Source of the DNA: Hypomyces perniciosus
Taxonomy: Eukaryota; Ascomycota; Sordariomycetes; Hypocreales; Hypocreaceae
DNA: 64,000 nt
Assembly: GCA_008477525.1 (NCBI GenBank)
Contig: SPDT01000005.1
Location: 3,968,001-4,032,000 of the forward strand
Reading direction: 5' to 3'
Shown: one piece after another, positions 43,738 to 53,821 of the stretch
How positions within the stretch are numbered: the stretch's first letter is position 1
Layout of the letters: each line of letters begins with the position of its first letter
Translations under genes and position numbers: made by a program
The notes under the pieces: generated by a model
The model's input: only the letters and a program-made list of their open reading frames with translations
Database searches by the model: none
What the model was told of the DNA's origin: nothing

Positions 43738-45129
43738 CTTTATCGTAGTTCTGGATACATAAACCTTTTACAATAATTCAACAATTGCCCCAGCCCCTTC
43801 AATCCTTCCACTAACCACACCTAAGCCTACCATAAATATACGCTTTAACAGAGCCAGTTTTATATCTCCCTTTAAATATATAATACAATAATATCTTATA
43901 CAGCCTTCCTTACCTATAACCACTGCCTCTACACCAATCCAAGCCACTCCCTTAAAATATCCTAATCCAGATATTAACTCTTCACCACCTTTTACCCCTT
44001 CCAAAAAGATCTGCTATAGATCCAATACCTCTACAATCAACTCAGACACCTATAATATAGTATTTAAAGTTGATCAACGCCAACTCAAACAACTCCCGAT
44101 ACAATAACTGCATCCTCGCCAGCTGTTGCACCTACCTTATATACCGCGCTAAATACCATTATAGCTGCGTCGGCCCTACTAAACAGACCTTCCCGTAACC
44201 GACATGCGCCGAAAAGGACTTCTGAAGATAACTAATAGTCATCAGGTGTCATGTACACCACGGCAATATACACCATAATGATAAAGCAACAATTGCTTCT
44301 GACTCTTCCCATCATTATCTCGCCCTCCTCCCAATCGACTTCTCCCTTCCTGGCATCCCCGCTTTTCCAGCGCCCACCTGTGATCTCCGACTCCCACCTT
44401 CGTTCCTCAAGGCTCTGGACAGCGATCCGGCCCCCGGAGAGCGTTCCCCTGTTTTTAGATCTTAGATTAGTATCTTGACTTTCCTTTATAGGAATTTAGT
44501 TTGCTTCAAGTATTACCGATGAGTAGAGCAGCGCCGCAGGCCCATTCATGACTATAAAAGGTATCCCCTTGGGGTGCAGAGTGGCCGTAGGACACGATAT
44601 GAATATTACACTACACTTTGTTTACTTGAGATGTTGATTCTGTTTAGTGATTGTGACTTTGTTATTGTTATTTTAGATAGTGATTGAGTATTTTATTGTT
44701 AGACAGATTAATGAGATTAATTATTGAGAGAGAGTGTTCATGTGCATTTATTTGTAGAGAGTGAGTATGTAGATAAATACTTTGTTGTGAACGAAGTGAA
44801 CTGGCGACCGTGAGGGAGCATGTACTATCATCAGACAAACACCAAAGAACAAGATCTTGGGCACGGGGACCCTTGCGACGAGAGGAGCAAGCAGTGTGAG
44901 CGTGGCGAACAGTGGGAAGAGCGCAGCGATGACAAACACGAGTCTGGCGAGTGTGAGAGGTTCGGAGAATCTCTAGTCGAGTGGGCGAGACGGAACAACC
45001 AGGAGCCAATGGCGATCTGGGGATGATAAATCTGAGAAAGATTTTCCTGGATGAAAAACGAGAGAGCTTTTTGAGGTACAGTCACAGCGACGGAGGAGTG
45101 TAAAGTGACTTGGGGAGCCCGATTTCTAT
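43738..45129. other. Intergenic, unassigned
   Basis: Mixed-composition DNA. A CTATAAAAGG TATA-like box at about 44550 followed by a T-rich stretch could be a promoter or part of an unrecognised LTR. No reading frame shows recognisable homology; short frames on the minus strand at 44668-45265 overlap each other and look spurious. Confidence 0.35.
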
Positions 45130-45534
45130 ATGTTTGGTCCGATGGCGTACAGCCAGCAGTATGCCAACACGCTCGAGTGCATTGCTCTGGGTGACACCGG
45201 GTTTGTGCTCGACTTTGTCCCAGATTTCGGCTTCGAGAGTCTGCCTGAGTAGCGCGCTTTCTCACCCACTATAATCTGGGGCATTGCTGAAGCACTTGCT
45301 GTTGCTGAAGCTGTTTGGCCTACTGGCATATACAAGACACATGACCTTGATGCGCAACCAAGTCTTCCAAGCAAGGAGTTCAAATGGATATTTGATGAGG
45401 TAGATATGCCTTCATATGACCACGTTCAAGCCTCAGAAGACAATGGGTTGTACTATTGTCAGGAGAGAGTATGCCAGGGCAGCTTTTTACGGAAAGGCTA
45501 TTTCAGGTATAATAACCCCATGTTTGTCAATTAA
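45130..45534 (+). pseudogene. Remnant of an unidentified protein gene (one in-frame stop)
   Basis: A 134-codon plus-strand frame, ATG to TAA, interrupted by a single TAG at 45250-45252 after the peptide DFGFESLPE and otherwise coding-like (FSPTIIWGIAEALAVAEAVW, FKWIFDEVDMPSYDHV). I do not recognise the family. It may be the terminal exon of a larger decayed gene. Confidence 0.45.
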
Positions 45535-45624
45535 GGGGCCTTTGCTGACTGGACACAGAAAGCATGAGGCATATCCAGTCTTAATTTATTATTTCTGCTA
45601 ACTTCCATTCTTTTTTCTAAAGAC

Positions 45625-45752
45625 TTTTATATATTCAAGTAGCAACAGTTCTACTCAGTTAGCTAGAAAGCAAGATTCTTTGATTGCTTGATTCCGAAGC
45701 CAACTTCGTTAATCGTCGCCAGCTATCCCTAAAACGTTGTTGTGTGACAATG
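45625..45752 (+). repeat. 3' fragment of an LTR related to 53360-53599
   Basis: Matches the last ~130 bp of the 53360 LTR (AGTTAGCTAGAAAGCAAGAT, TCGTCGCC, TGTTGTGTGACA). The 5' half is missing. Confidence 0.65.
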
Positions 45753-45926
45753 TTTGTGCTTATCTGGAGGGAGAATAAACAGAGAGGAGCTGGTAAACGC
45801 GATAATAGGCTAAACCTGTCTAAGGATGTTAAGATAAATTGAGATAACTGACATCCCTAATTATTCTTCCCCAGACTCCTTTACTCAACTTATTCCTCCT
45901 ACCCCAAATTCTAATAGACATAAACC

Positions 45927-48900
45927 CAGGCTGGCGATCCATTCCATTTCCATCCACGCAGCCTTAGCTGAGTGGATGGACGTCCATTTCAGTCAACGTG
46001 CAGTGGAATGGGTGGAATGGACGCCCAGAGCAGTCGCATGGAATGGATGGAAATGGAAATGGATGCGTGGATGGGGTTACCTAAATAGGAAAGGTATCGC
46101 GCTAATAGATTAGTTACTATATATAGTACTCACCACAGTCACTGTAACCATCTCAATGATCACCAAGCAACAAAATTCATTATACAGGATATCTCTCTTA
46201 TTATACATAATTAAAACAAGCACTTTCTTAATGAGCCCAGGCTCTAGCCAGTGCGCTATAAATAAAGTCTAGAGAGGGATAGTACATACAATTCGCCCAC
46301 CTGTTACTTCACGAGCTTCTATAAAGCTCAGTTCGGCAAGCGGATCGGTATCCGATAACTCAACCTCTTCAAGAAGCTTCTCCACACTTCGAATATATCC
46401 CCCACGAAGCCACGATCTCACCGTCTGCGTCATTCCAATTGTACTAGCATCCAGATTTGCCCGGTCATCTCGAACCATTCTGCCGGCCGTAGAGAAAAGT
46501 CTCTCAACGTCAGCAGACATTGGAAGAGTAGAAAGAACATCAAGGGCCATCCGTGATAGGCGAGGATATTCCTCCCGTCTGTCGCACCAATAGCTGATGG
46601 GATCCAGGATCCTCTGATCCGATTTATGTACGTCTCGAAACCAATCGTTATATTCATCTCCCACAGCTGACGAAGCAGGAGTGAATGGCGACTGTAATAA
46701 TGCCGGCGCCTGACGAGACTCCTCGCAGTACTCGTTGAAGGGATTTCGATAAGTTCGCTGCTTCTTCATAACCGGTTCTCGGTCTCGAGAAACGACCTGC
46801 GGATCGTATTGAGACCTATACAGCCCCTCCACAAGGGACTTTGCAGTCTGGATCCATTCTGGGCGATCTGCCCATATGTCCTCAAAGTATCCCCAACGAT
46901 ATGCTGGATGAAGCGCGACAGCTGCATAATAGACCGGTGTCTCATCAAGCCGCGAGTAGTACTCATCAAGTTTCTTCCAGCAGAGATTAATATTGACCTT
47001 GAAGTGCTCAGGGTCGGGATATCGATGAGCAGCGGCCTTATATACCTCCATTTTATTAAGCAGGTACTCGTAGCCAAACATAAGATCCCAAGAGCATCCA
47101 TATGCTTTAGTATAGCCATACTTTCGCATCCGCTGTCGACCGTCACCTTCAAGGGTAATTAAAACATGCTCAAAATGTTGGAGGACCTCGTTAAAAAGAG
47201 CGATAATATTCCAATCCTTCTCATCGAGTTTGTTGTCATCCCTGAGACAAAGTGGCATTTCACTCCTCGACTTCTTTCCCCTTAAAATTGACCCTTCCCA
47301 CTCGTTTTTCTGCCTATACCAGAGTTCTTCAAGGAAGTCCTTCAGGAGAAGAGCGCGTCGGATCATGTAAAGAGTAGAAAGCCAACGAGTTACCACATCA
47401 GTAATGACATCTAGAGGCTTTTTCGCTTGTATTGTCGGATCCTCAGACTTCTCGAACGCGACCAACTGAAGAGACCGAAGGAGATTAGTTAGTAAGTCTG
47501 AACGATGAATCCAAACGACAAGGTTATGGAGTTTCCCAATAGGGCCTTTCCGTCTCCACATCTCATGGGCCTTCGCATTAAGCGCCTCATTTCCAAGGAT
47601 ATCATCCTCAAATGCCTCAGAGTCATGGCCAAAAAGCAGCGCTTTAACAGCAAGATTAAGGATATGGCCAAAGCAGCGTAATCGCCGGGTTTCTCCCTTA
47701 AAGCCCAGCGCTTTTCCGATTTCCTTCATCGCTGTATCGTTGTTGCTGGCGTTATCAAGTGTAAAGTATCCGACCTTCTGGGTTATATCATAGCTCCGAA
47801 GGATATCGACAACATGAGCAGCAATATTCTCCCCAGAATGACGATCGACAAGCTCTGGAAGTCCAAGGACAAGTTTTTGTGGCTGGCCAACGGTATCAAG
47901 AAAATAGCAAACGATTCCATATAGAGCATGGCGATTATTCGACCTCCAGCCATCGAACGCTATGTGAATCAGCCCTGGGGCTGCCGCCAACACTCGCTTT
48001 ATTTCCTCTATGTTTTCTTCGTACACCTTAAGGATGCGTCTGCGAACGGTATCGTGGGTGATATGTGCCTCGGTCGTCTTCACGAGGGGATTGAGGTACT
48101 CGAAAACTGCGCGGAGGTACGGATCTTCGCTTTGTCGGAAGGAGGAATTACTGTTGATGATCCAACAGACTACCAAGCGCTGGAAGGCTAATCGATCAAA
48201 ACGGCCGATGATCTGGTTGGCAATCTGCTGTTCTCGCGAGTTATATGTGTTCAGCTTCATCATCTCGGCGATATTCCTTGATGACGTATTCTCTTTTGCT
48301 TTACTTGGCGGCTTCCGCCTGCCTGAAGGATCCCAGATACTGTGGTCGGTCCAGAGGTGGATCTCTGCGTTCTGTGTGCCATTCGAGGCAGTCGAGTGAG
48401 GTTTTTGCTTACTACTCTTTACGCAGACCTTGCAAACCCATCGCCGCTTTGTATCATCGTCGCTCTTCTCGATATCGTAACCGAATTGCCATATCCATGA
48501 CGATATGGATGCGCAACGCTGGGATTGAGTATACCCAGGGAAGTATTTCCAAGGGAAAAGGTCCCACAGGTTCTCCTGGTCCTCCTGGGCCTGTATCTGA
48601 GGATGCATAGGGTTAATAAATTATGCTTATGGCGATTCCATTAATAAAAAATTCATATACGAAGTACATAAAACCCTTTCTCCTAATAGAAGTTCAACGC
48701 GCCTGAACGCGGTAACTAAGAACGCGAAATCTCCACGCTCCTGGCTACCAAAAAAAAAAAAATCTTCCATAATCACTACTAACATATGTAAGAGCAAAAT
48801 GTATAGTGATTTGTTAGTGGTGACTTAAGTTTAGCGTCCCTCTAGTTTTATACTAGGCTAAGTGATGCAGGTATTTTTATAGCTTAACTTGATGCGAAAA

Positions 48901-49345
48901 CCTGACAGTTATTACGGAGTACATAAATACAGTTTTTAAAAAAGATATTTATTATAATTGGAATAGAGTTGGCCTTTCTAGCAATATACTAAAATATATA
49001 TAATAAGATTCATTTCTCTCTATATAGCTATATATTAAATGCATATAGATTTAGTTTCGTTTACCTACTCTTCCAATGATATATAGGGTATGTTGGCGGA
49101 GGGTCAGGTAGAACAAGCACGGAGTCTCTGGTAATGATGTCACTGACTTGGGCAATGGTAAGTATACTATTTTAGGGTGATGATTAAGCGCCCCCCTGCT
49201 TCCATTTCCATCCACGGGACCCTTCCGTGGATGGATGGATTATGTAATGGCAGGCGCGATGGAATGGATGGAAATGGATGCACGGGCCATCCATTTCCAT
49301 AAATGGACGCCCGTGGAAATGGACGTGGAATGGATCGCCACCCTG
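45927..49345 (-). mobile_element. Complete hAT DNA transposon
   Basis: 3419 bp with a perfect 8-bp target duplication CATAAACC (45919-45926 and 49346-49353). Terminal inverted repeats CAGGCTGGCGATCCATTCCA (left) and CAGGGTGGCGATCCATTCCA (right), one mismatch. Both ends carry clusters of CCATTTCCATCCAC in both orientations, the subterminal repeats that hAT transposases bind. A full-length transposase is encoded. There is no RIP damage, so it is potentially active. Confidence 0.95.
46269..48608 (-). CDS. hAT-family transposase
   Basis: 779 residues, ATG to stop without interruption. BED-type zinc finger at C59, C62, H84, H89 for terminal-repeat binding. RNase H-like core with D219 (AFDGWRS), D285 (TLDNASNND) and the CxxH pair C312/H315 (RCFGHILNL), an alpha-helical insertion, and E702 in the C-terminal hAT dimerisation segment (LSTLPMSADVERLFSTAGR). 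All expected catalytic residues are present and the length is typical. It catalyses cut-and-paste with hairpin formation on flanking DNA and gives 8-bp target duplications, as found here. The start codon is supported by being the first ATG inside the 5' subterminal region. Confidence 0.95.
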   Translation of the reverse strand: MHPQIQAQEDQENLWDLFPWKYFPGYTQSQRCASISSWIWQFGYDIEKSDDDTKRRWVCKVCVKSSKQKPHSTASNGTQNAEIHLWTDHSIWDPSGRRKPPSKAKENTSSRNIAEMMKLNTYNSREQQIANQIIGRFDRLAFQRLVVCWIINSNSSFRQSEDPYLRAVFEYLNPLVKTTEAHITHDTVRRRILKVYEENIEEIKRVLAAAPGLIHIAFDGWRSNNRHALYGIVCYFLDTVGQPQKLVLGLPELVDRHSGENIAAHVVDILRSYDITQKVGYFTLDNASNNDTAMKEIGKALGFKGETRRLRCFGHILNLAVKALLFGHDSEAFEDDILGNEALNAKAHEMWRRKGPIGKLHNLVVWIHRSDLLTNLLRSLQLVAFEKSEDPTIQAKKPLDVITDVVTRWLSTLYMIRRALLLKDFLEELWYRQKNEWEGSILRGKKSRSEMPLCLRDDNKLDEKDWNIIALFNEVLQHFEHVLITLEGDGRQRMRKYGYTKAYGCSWDLMFGYEYLLNKMEVYKAAAHRYPDPEHFKVNINLCWKKLDEYYSRLDETPVYYAAVALHPAYRWGYFEDIWADRPEWIQTAKSLVEGLYRSQYDPQVVSRDREPVMKKQRTYRNPFNEYCEESRQAPALLQSPFTPASSAVGDEYNDWFRDVHKSDQRILDPISYWCDRREEYPRLSRMALDVLSTLPMSADVERLFSTAGRMVRDDRANLDASTIGMTQTVRSWLRGGYIRSVEKLLEEVELSDTDPLAELSFIEAREVTGGRIVCTIPL

Positions 49346-49353
49346 CATAAACC

Positions 49354-50423
49354 GCTTAGTCCCAGCAGTAAGCACCAAGGGCTCCATGCTGGCGGCAGAA
49401 GTCATTAAATGCGCCGCTATTAATGCAACCCGACGAGCTCGAGCACTACTCCTAAGTTAGTTAAAGATCACTCCTGGCAAAGTCCATATATATATACCTG
49501 ATGATTGTTGTTGTGGTATTTTTTATTGACCACGCAATTTCGGCTTTCATCAGGAAATATCTGATGACAGGCCAGTTCGGTGATATCGTTCCACTGAGGA
49601 CCAGTGCCAGAGGGATCCTGACACTTGCAGTTACGACCAGCAAGGGCGCTAAGTCTATTAGTCGCTGTTTGGATCTTAAGGTTTTATAAAGTCATAGTAC
49701 CTTGCGATAAGAGTGAAAAAAGCAATATAGACCTTCATAGTGAATAGAAGTTCTGGGTTAGAATTTGTATAGATAGAGAATCAATGATGGTAGTGAAATA
49801 GGAGTGCTGATAAGGTGAGTTTAAAAAGTTTTGCCTTAATGGGAAAGCTACTCTTTAAATAGTTGAAATTCCTTGGATGCTTACGGAAGGAAGAAAAGGG
49901 GGAAAGGGAGGAGGGTAGCCCTTCCTACAGCCAATGCGAGAACGAGTTTAGGACGAAGCCTTTGGGCTAAGCTAGTATTGACAAAGGTTACGAGTAGAGC
50001 GGAAAGTAGTAGAGACGATAAAGCGGGGTTATTAGTGCTAATCTCACCAGGTTTCTTTAAATAGGAAAAGTTATATAGGAAGTAAATCTATCCAGGTACT
50101 TTAATACGAGCCAAGTGAAAATGTATTAGCTTAAATCCCTTCTAGAATCTAATTATGGGGTAAACTAGCTGTCGTATATACCCATAGAAATTATACTAAA
50201 TTGGTGCTGACTAAAATCCCTGTTTGTTAGGTTAATAGGTTTTTAAGTTGCATTGAATTGGTAGTTGATACGATAGGCAAGGTTTAACGCTATATTATTA
50301 TATTAGTTATATTGCAAACTTTATTAAGCCATTTCCCCGAAATTATACCTGTCCATAAGGGAGCACCTAACTCTTTTCAAAATCTCAAGGACTAGGTTAT
50401 AGTCTTAATAGGTAAGGTTTATC
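49354..50423. other. Intergenic, no supported gene
   Basis: Right flank of the hAT. Short frames at 49461-49689 and 49873-50064 show no motif. Composition becomes AT-rich towards 50,400. Confidence 0.45.
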
Positions 50424-50707
50424 TGTCACGACCCGACCCTCCTATGGCCGCATAAAGGGTCTCTGACGGTATGTACCACGGATCAACGTAGGATCGACGG
50501 GCCAATCTGATGGTCAAAAGAAACAATCATCGAAGCACGTACCGAATCACCAGATAATCGAGAACGTACGTCTTCTGATGATCAAAGGAATTCCCTTTAT
50601 ATATATACGACTGGCTTGTCACTCATTTAGTATAGTTACTTAGACAGTCATTAACACAACCATTCACCTAAACCCACCAGTTCTACAGAATAGTGACTAT
50701 GTTACCC
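50424..50707 (+). repeat. Truncated or chimeric LTR of the 9342-17046 chromovirus family
   Basis: Begins TGTCACGACCC and contains TATATACGACTGGCTTGTCA, CTCATTTAGTATAGTTACTT and AGTGACTATGTTACCC, as in the 35138 LTR, but the first third is rearranged and the last ~75 bp are replaced by unrelated GC-rich sequence. Confidence 0.75.
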
Positions 50708-51242
50708 CTCGTATTACGGGCGACTTGCCCTGCCTGGCCGCGTCTTGTAACGAGCCTGTACTGTCTGGTAGCTACGTCGCCAAGTCGCGCGCCTTGTACC
50801 GACCGCATGAGGCTCCACAGCCTACAAGTAGACCACATGGGGCTCCGCTTTAGCGTCACATATAGGTCTACTTGGCCGTATGCTGGCTGCATAGGCCTCT
50901 TAATTAGGCCTGGCTACATATTGCAAAGGCCTGTGTTATTATTAGACTTAGTGTAACCTTGGTATAACTCAAGTCTAATAGGCTAGGCCTTTAATATAAA
51001 ATTAGTCTTAGTATAGGTTAGATTTGATTATATAATTAGAAGCTAGATATTTAAAAATAAGCTTAAATCTAATAGCTAGAAAAAGAAATTAAGCTATAAT
51101 ATTTTTAAATAGATTATTATATTAAAATTTAAACTATTATTTATATATACTTTTATTTCTAATTTTTATTATTTATTTCTACCTGCTATAATTCTACTAT
51201 ACCTATGTTATTTACATAATTATTTATAGCTAAGCTACTTTA
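50708..51242. other. GC-rich fragment passing into RIP-like DNA
   Basis: 50708-50930 is GC-rich and joined abruptly to a broken LTR; a minus-strand frame (MQPAYGQVDLYVTLKRSPMW, 50683-50892) crosses the junction and is probably fortuitous. 50940-51240 is TA-rich without features. Confidence 0.35.
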
Positions 51243-51655
51243 TAAAGCCGAAGCCAAAGCCGAAGCTAAAGGCAGAGAGCAAGAGGTAAGATGCAAGGGT
51301 ACTCCGTATACTATATATTTATAAGGGCCGGCATATTATTTATAAGCCGACACCAAAGCCGAAGCCAAAGCCGAAGCTAAAGGCAGAGAGCAAGAGGTGA
51401 GATGCAAGGGTACTCCGTATACTATATATTTATAAGGGCCGGCATATTATTTATAAGCCGACACCAAAGCCGAAGCCAAAGCCGAAGCTAAAGGCAGAGA
51501 GCAAGAGGTGAGATGCAAGGGTACTCCGTATACTATATATTTATAAGGGCCGGCATATTATTTACAAGCCGACACCAAAGCCGAAGCCAAAGCCGAAGCC
51601 AAAGCCAAAGCCAAAACCGAAGCTAAAGGCAGATAGCAAGAGGTAAGATGCAAGG
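51243..51655. repeat. 111-bp minisatellite with nested hexamer array
   Basis: About 3.7 copies of a 111-bp unit, almost identical, each with a GCCGAA/GCCAAA hexamer run, then AGAGGTRAGATGCAAGGGTA and CTCCGTATACTATATATTTA. The phase marker GTACTCC recurs at about 51299, 51410 and 51521. The last copy has an expanded hexamer block. Confidence 0.9.
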
Positions 51656-52200
51656 GTATGTAAAGTGGAAAAAGTGCAGGCGTATTTGCTAGCAATTATT
51701 AGCTGCGTTGCTTAAGGCTTACTTTAAATATAAGCGCAGTTGGTACGCCGTGCTAAAGTTAAAGCAACAGCCTAGTAAAACAGGCGTTAATAAGTTACGG
51801 AGGAAAGTCTTCCTAGGTAGTAAGAGGTAGAAGAAAGAAAGTCTAGACTTATATCTTAAGATAAAGGAGGAGAGTTAAAGTCATTAAATAAACTAATTCC
51901 TTCTTGCTTAAGGTCAGATATCATATAGTACCTATTGGCATAGTATATACGGGCTTCCATTTTCTGCTATTAGACTAATGGGGAGGTTGTTAAGATTAAT
52001 AATTAATCCACTTACAAATTAATACGAGGTAGTATACGGAGAAATAATTTGCTATTTGAAATATAGTCAATGACTTGATGGAGTCTAGTTATATCGGTAA
52101 AAGACAACGCAAAGAAGAGAGAAAACTGTAGATGCTAGGAGCGGGCGTAAGTCGTTCCAGTTAGTGCTTAATGGAATCTCTGTGTAGGTAAAGAGATTGG
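51656..52200. other. Intergenic, upstream of the 52307 gene
   Basis: No reading frame or repeat recognised apart from the promoter element listed separately. Confidence 0.45.
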
Positions 52201-52206
52201 TATAAA
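52200..52206 (+). promoter_or_regulatory. TATA box of the 52307 secreted-protein gene
   Basis: TATAAAG about 105 bp before the ATG at 52307. Its position right next to the upstream ATG at 52211 argues that 52211 lies upstream of the transcript start and that 52307 is the true start. Confidence 0.45.
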
Positions 52207-52306
52207 GAGCATGGTACTGCCTTCTGTTAAATGTCCCCCTCACTTACCATACAGTTCTAAGAGACATGACGTTAAATCTTCTTCTTGCTTCATTATCTCC
52301 TTCAAC

Positions 52307-53344
52307 ATGAATCTGAAAACTATCGCCTCTGCCCTTGCAATCTCGGTTGTTTTACCAACTGCCAATGCTGGCACAACTTATGGATGCTGGTCAGATGCCA
52401 GCCCTAGGTTCCGTGCAGACTGCCTAGTAGCATCTGATGCACTCCTCTCCCGCATGCTCGGTTTGACGAGCCGAGACTGGGCCAACGTTCCGAACTGGGT
52501 TATGTCCGAGTCCTATGGAAATTGCAAGGCCTCAATTAAATCATCTGCGGGATCCAGTGTTGGAGCGGAATATATTCTCTCCTCTTTCAACCAACTTATC
52601 TCACGTTGCCAAAACGGCTATTTCTATTACGATAATGGTTGGCTGAATGCCATGGTCCAGGGTCATGCGGGATGGAAGCGAGACGAGCCCGGAAACACAA
52701 CAGATGCTTCAGACCCATACCCGAATCCCGATTTTCCACACGGCGGCGTCACCCAGTGGGAGGTAGATATCTCACCAGAAGCATTCTCCTTTCCCCAAGG
52801 CTCCCTCTCCGTCAACGGCACCACTAAGACGGAACAAAATGAAAAGAAAGAGGCTCGCGATCTCACCGCACGAGACAACCCAGTTGGAGCCTACCTCAGG
52901 GCCGGGTACCTTGGTAATCTCCTCTTTAGGCTCTATAGAAGCACCCAAGTCTCCCCAGTTGATGCACCACCAATCAACTATAAGGTCTGGGAAACGTTTA
53001 GACTGCCACTCGACGCTATGATCCTATCTGCTGTAACAAGAACTGATACGGCCACAATCAATACCGGTTTTTCGGTGGATGCCTTCGGCGATTCAACAAT
53101 TACTGCTGTTGCGTTGGCTACACAGCTGAGTGGTCACTACGTTTCCTGGCAAGCTATGTTCCATAATTTGGGCTACGGTTCGGACCTGATGATTAAAGAC
53201 TTTATATCAACCGCACTGCTGAACCTGCAAGACAACCATTGGGCTGGTGGTATCTATCATATTTACAACAGCGCCAATGATGTAATCGTCACGTTCATTC
53301 TGAACGCTGTGCATGGAGACTATTCTGCACTGCCCAGCAACTAA
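52307..53344 (+). CDS. Secreted protein of unknown function with four-Cys N-terminal domain
   Basis: 345 residues if started at 52307; an in-frame ATG at 52211 would add 32 residues and bury the signal peptide, so 52307 is preferred. Signal peptide 1-22 (MNLKTIASALAISVVLPTANA). The N-terminal domain has four cysteines (YGCWSD, ADCLVA, GNCKAS, SRCQNG) in a spacing loosely like Ecp2/Hce2 or KP4-type small secreted domains, but I cannot assign it. Sequons NTT and NGT follow, then a basic KKEARD...TARD linker that could be processed, and a C-terminal ~150-residue region rich in aromatic and aliphatic residues without cysteine. No intron needed. Neighbours are repeats on both sides. Confidence 0.75.
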   Translation: MNLKTIASALAISVVLPTANAGTTYGCWSDASPRFRADCLVASDALLSRMLGLTSRDWANVPNWVMSESYGNCKASIKSSAGSSVGAEYILSSFNQLISRCQNGYFYYDNGWLNAMVQGHAGWKRDEPGNTTDASDPYPNPDFPHGGVTQWEVDISPEAFSFPQGSLSVNGTTKTEQNEKKEARDLTARDNPVGAYLRAGYLGNLLFRLYRSTQVSPVDAPPINYKVWETFRLPLDAMILSAVTRTDTATINTGFSVDAFGDSTITAVALATQLSGHYVSWQAMFHNLGYGSDLMIKDFISTALLNLQDNHWAGGIYHIYNSANDVIVTFILNAVHGDYSALPSN

Positions 53345-53359
53345 GTATAGCGATGTTAC

Positions 53360-53599
53360 TGTCACGGCCCTGATTATATGGCTGTACGAACAGGCTGTAT
53401 TGTTGCGACAGGTCTCAGTTATCCCTTCAGTTATCCCTTAACTTGTGTCGGCCCTAATCTATTATCGCCGCCGACCTCTGTGTATTTAAACAGCAGTTAT
53501 TTCGCTCATTTAGTTAGAAAACAAGATCCTTCAATTACTTGATTCAAGAGCTATCTTTATGCTCGTCGCCCGCTACCAATTGATCGCTGTTGTGTGACA
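53360..53599 (+). repeat. Solo LTR just downstream of the secreted-protein gene
   Basis: 240 bp, TGTCACGGCCC...TTGTGTGACA, with a TATTTAAAC TATA-like box at about 53485. Flanks GTTAC (53355-53359) and GTTGT (53600-53604) match at three of five positions, an imperfect target duplication. A partial relative is at 45625-45752. It starts 15 bp after the stop codon of the 52307 gene. Confidence 0.7.
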
Positions 53600-53821
53600 G
53601 TTGTCCTCTTGCCCCTGTTGTTCGAGTTCGACCACGACGATCATTTAGACTTTCCCCATTAATCGTTCATCCGTTCCAGATTATGCGTCTACTGTGGCTG
53701 TAGGACCCAGTTATCCCCTCGTATTCCTAGCTTGCTATACGGAGTAGTTCGAGCCTCACTGTGCAACAGACAATATATATAATACAGCATGTAAAATGTT
53801 CCTGGCCGAATTGAGCAAAGC

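Noticed and set aside
44668..45265. Minus-strand overlapping frames as a gene
   Set aside because: Several mutually overlapping frames without domain or splice signals; the plus strand at 45130-45534 shows better coding character.
51243..51655. Possible CRISPR array
   Set aside because: Units are 111 bp, contiguous and nearly identical throughout with no unique spacers; eukaryotic minisatellite.
52211..52306. N-terminal extension of the secreted protein from the upstream ATG
   Set aside because: It would place 32 hydrophilic residues before an excellent signal peptide, and the ATG is only a few bases from the TATA box.
52307..53344. Assignment as a KP4-type killer toxin or Ecp2/Hce2 effector
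   Set aside because: Cysteine spacing is only loosely similar and the length is much greater; a profile search would be needed, so function is left open.
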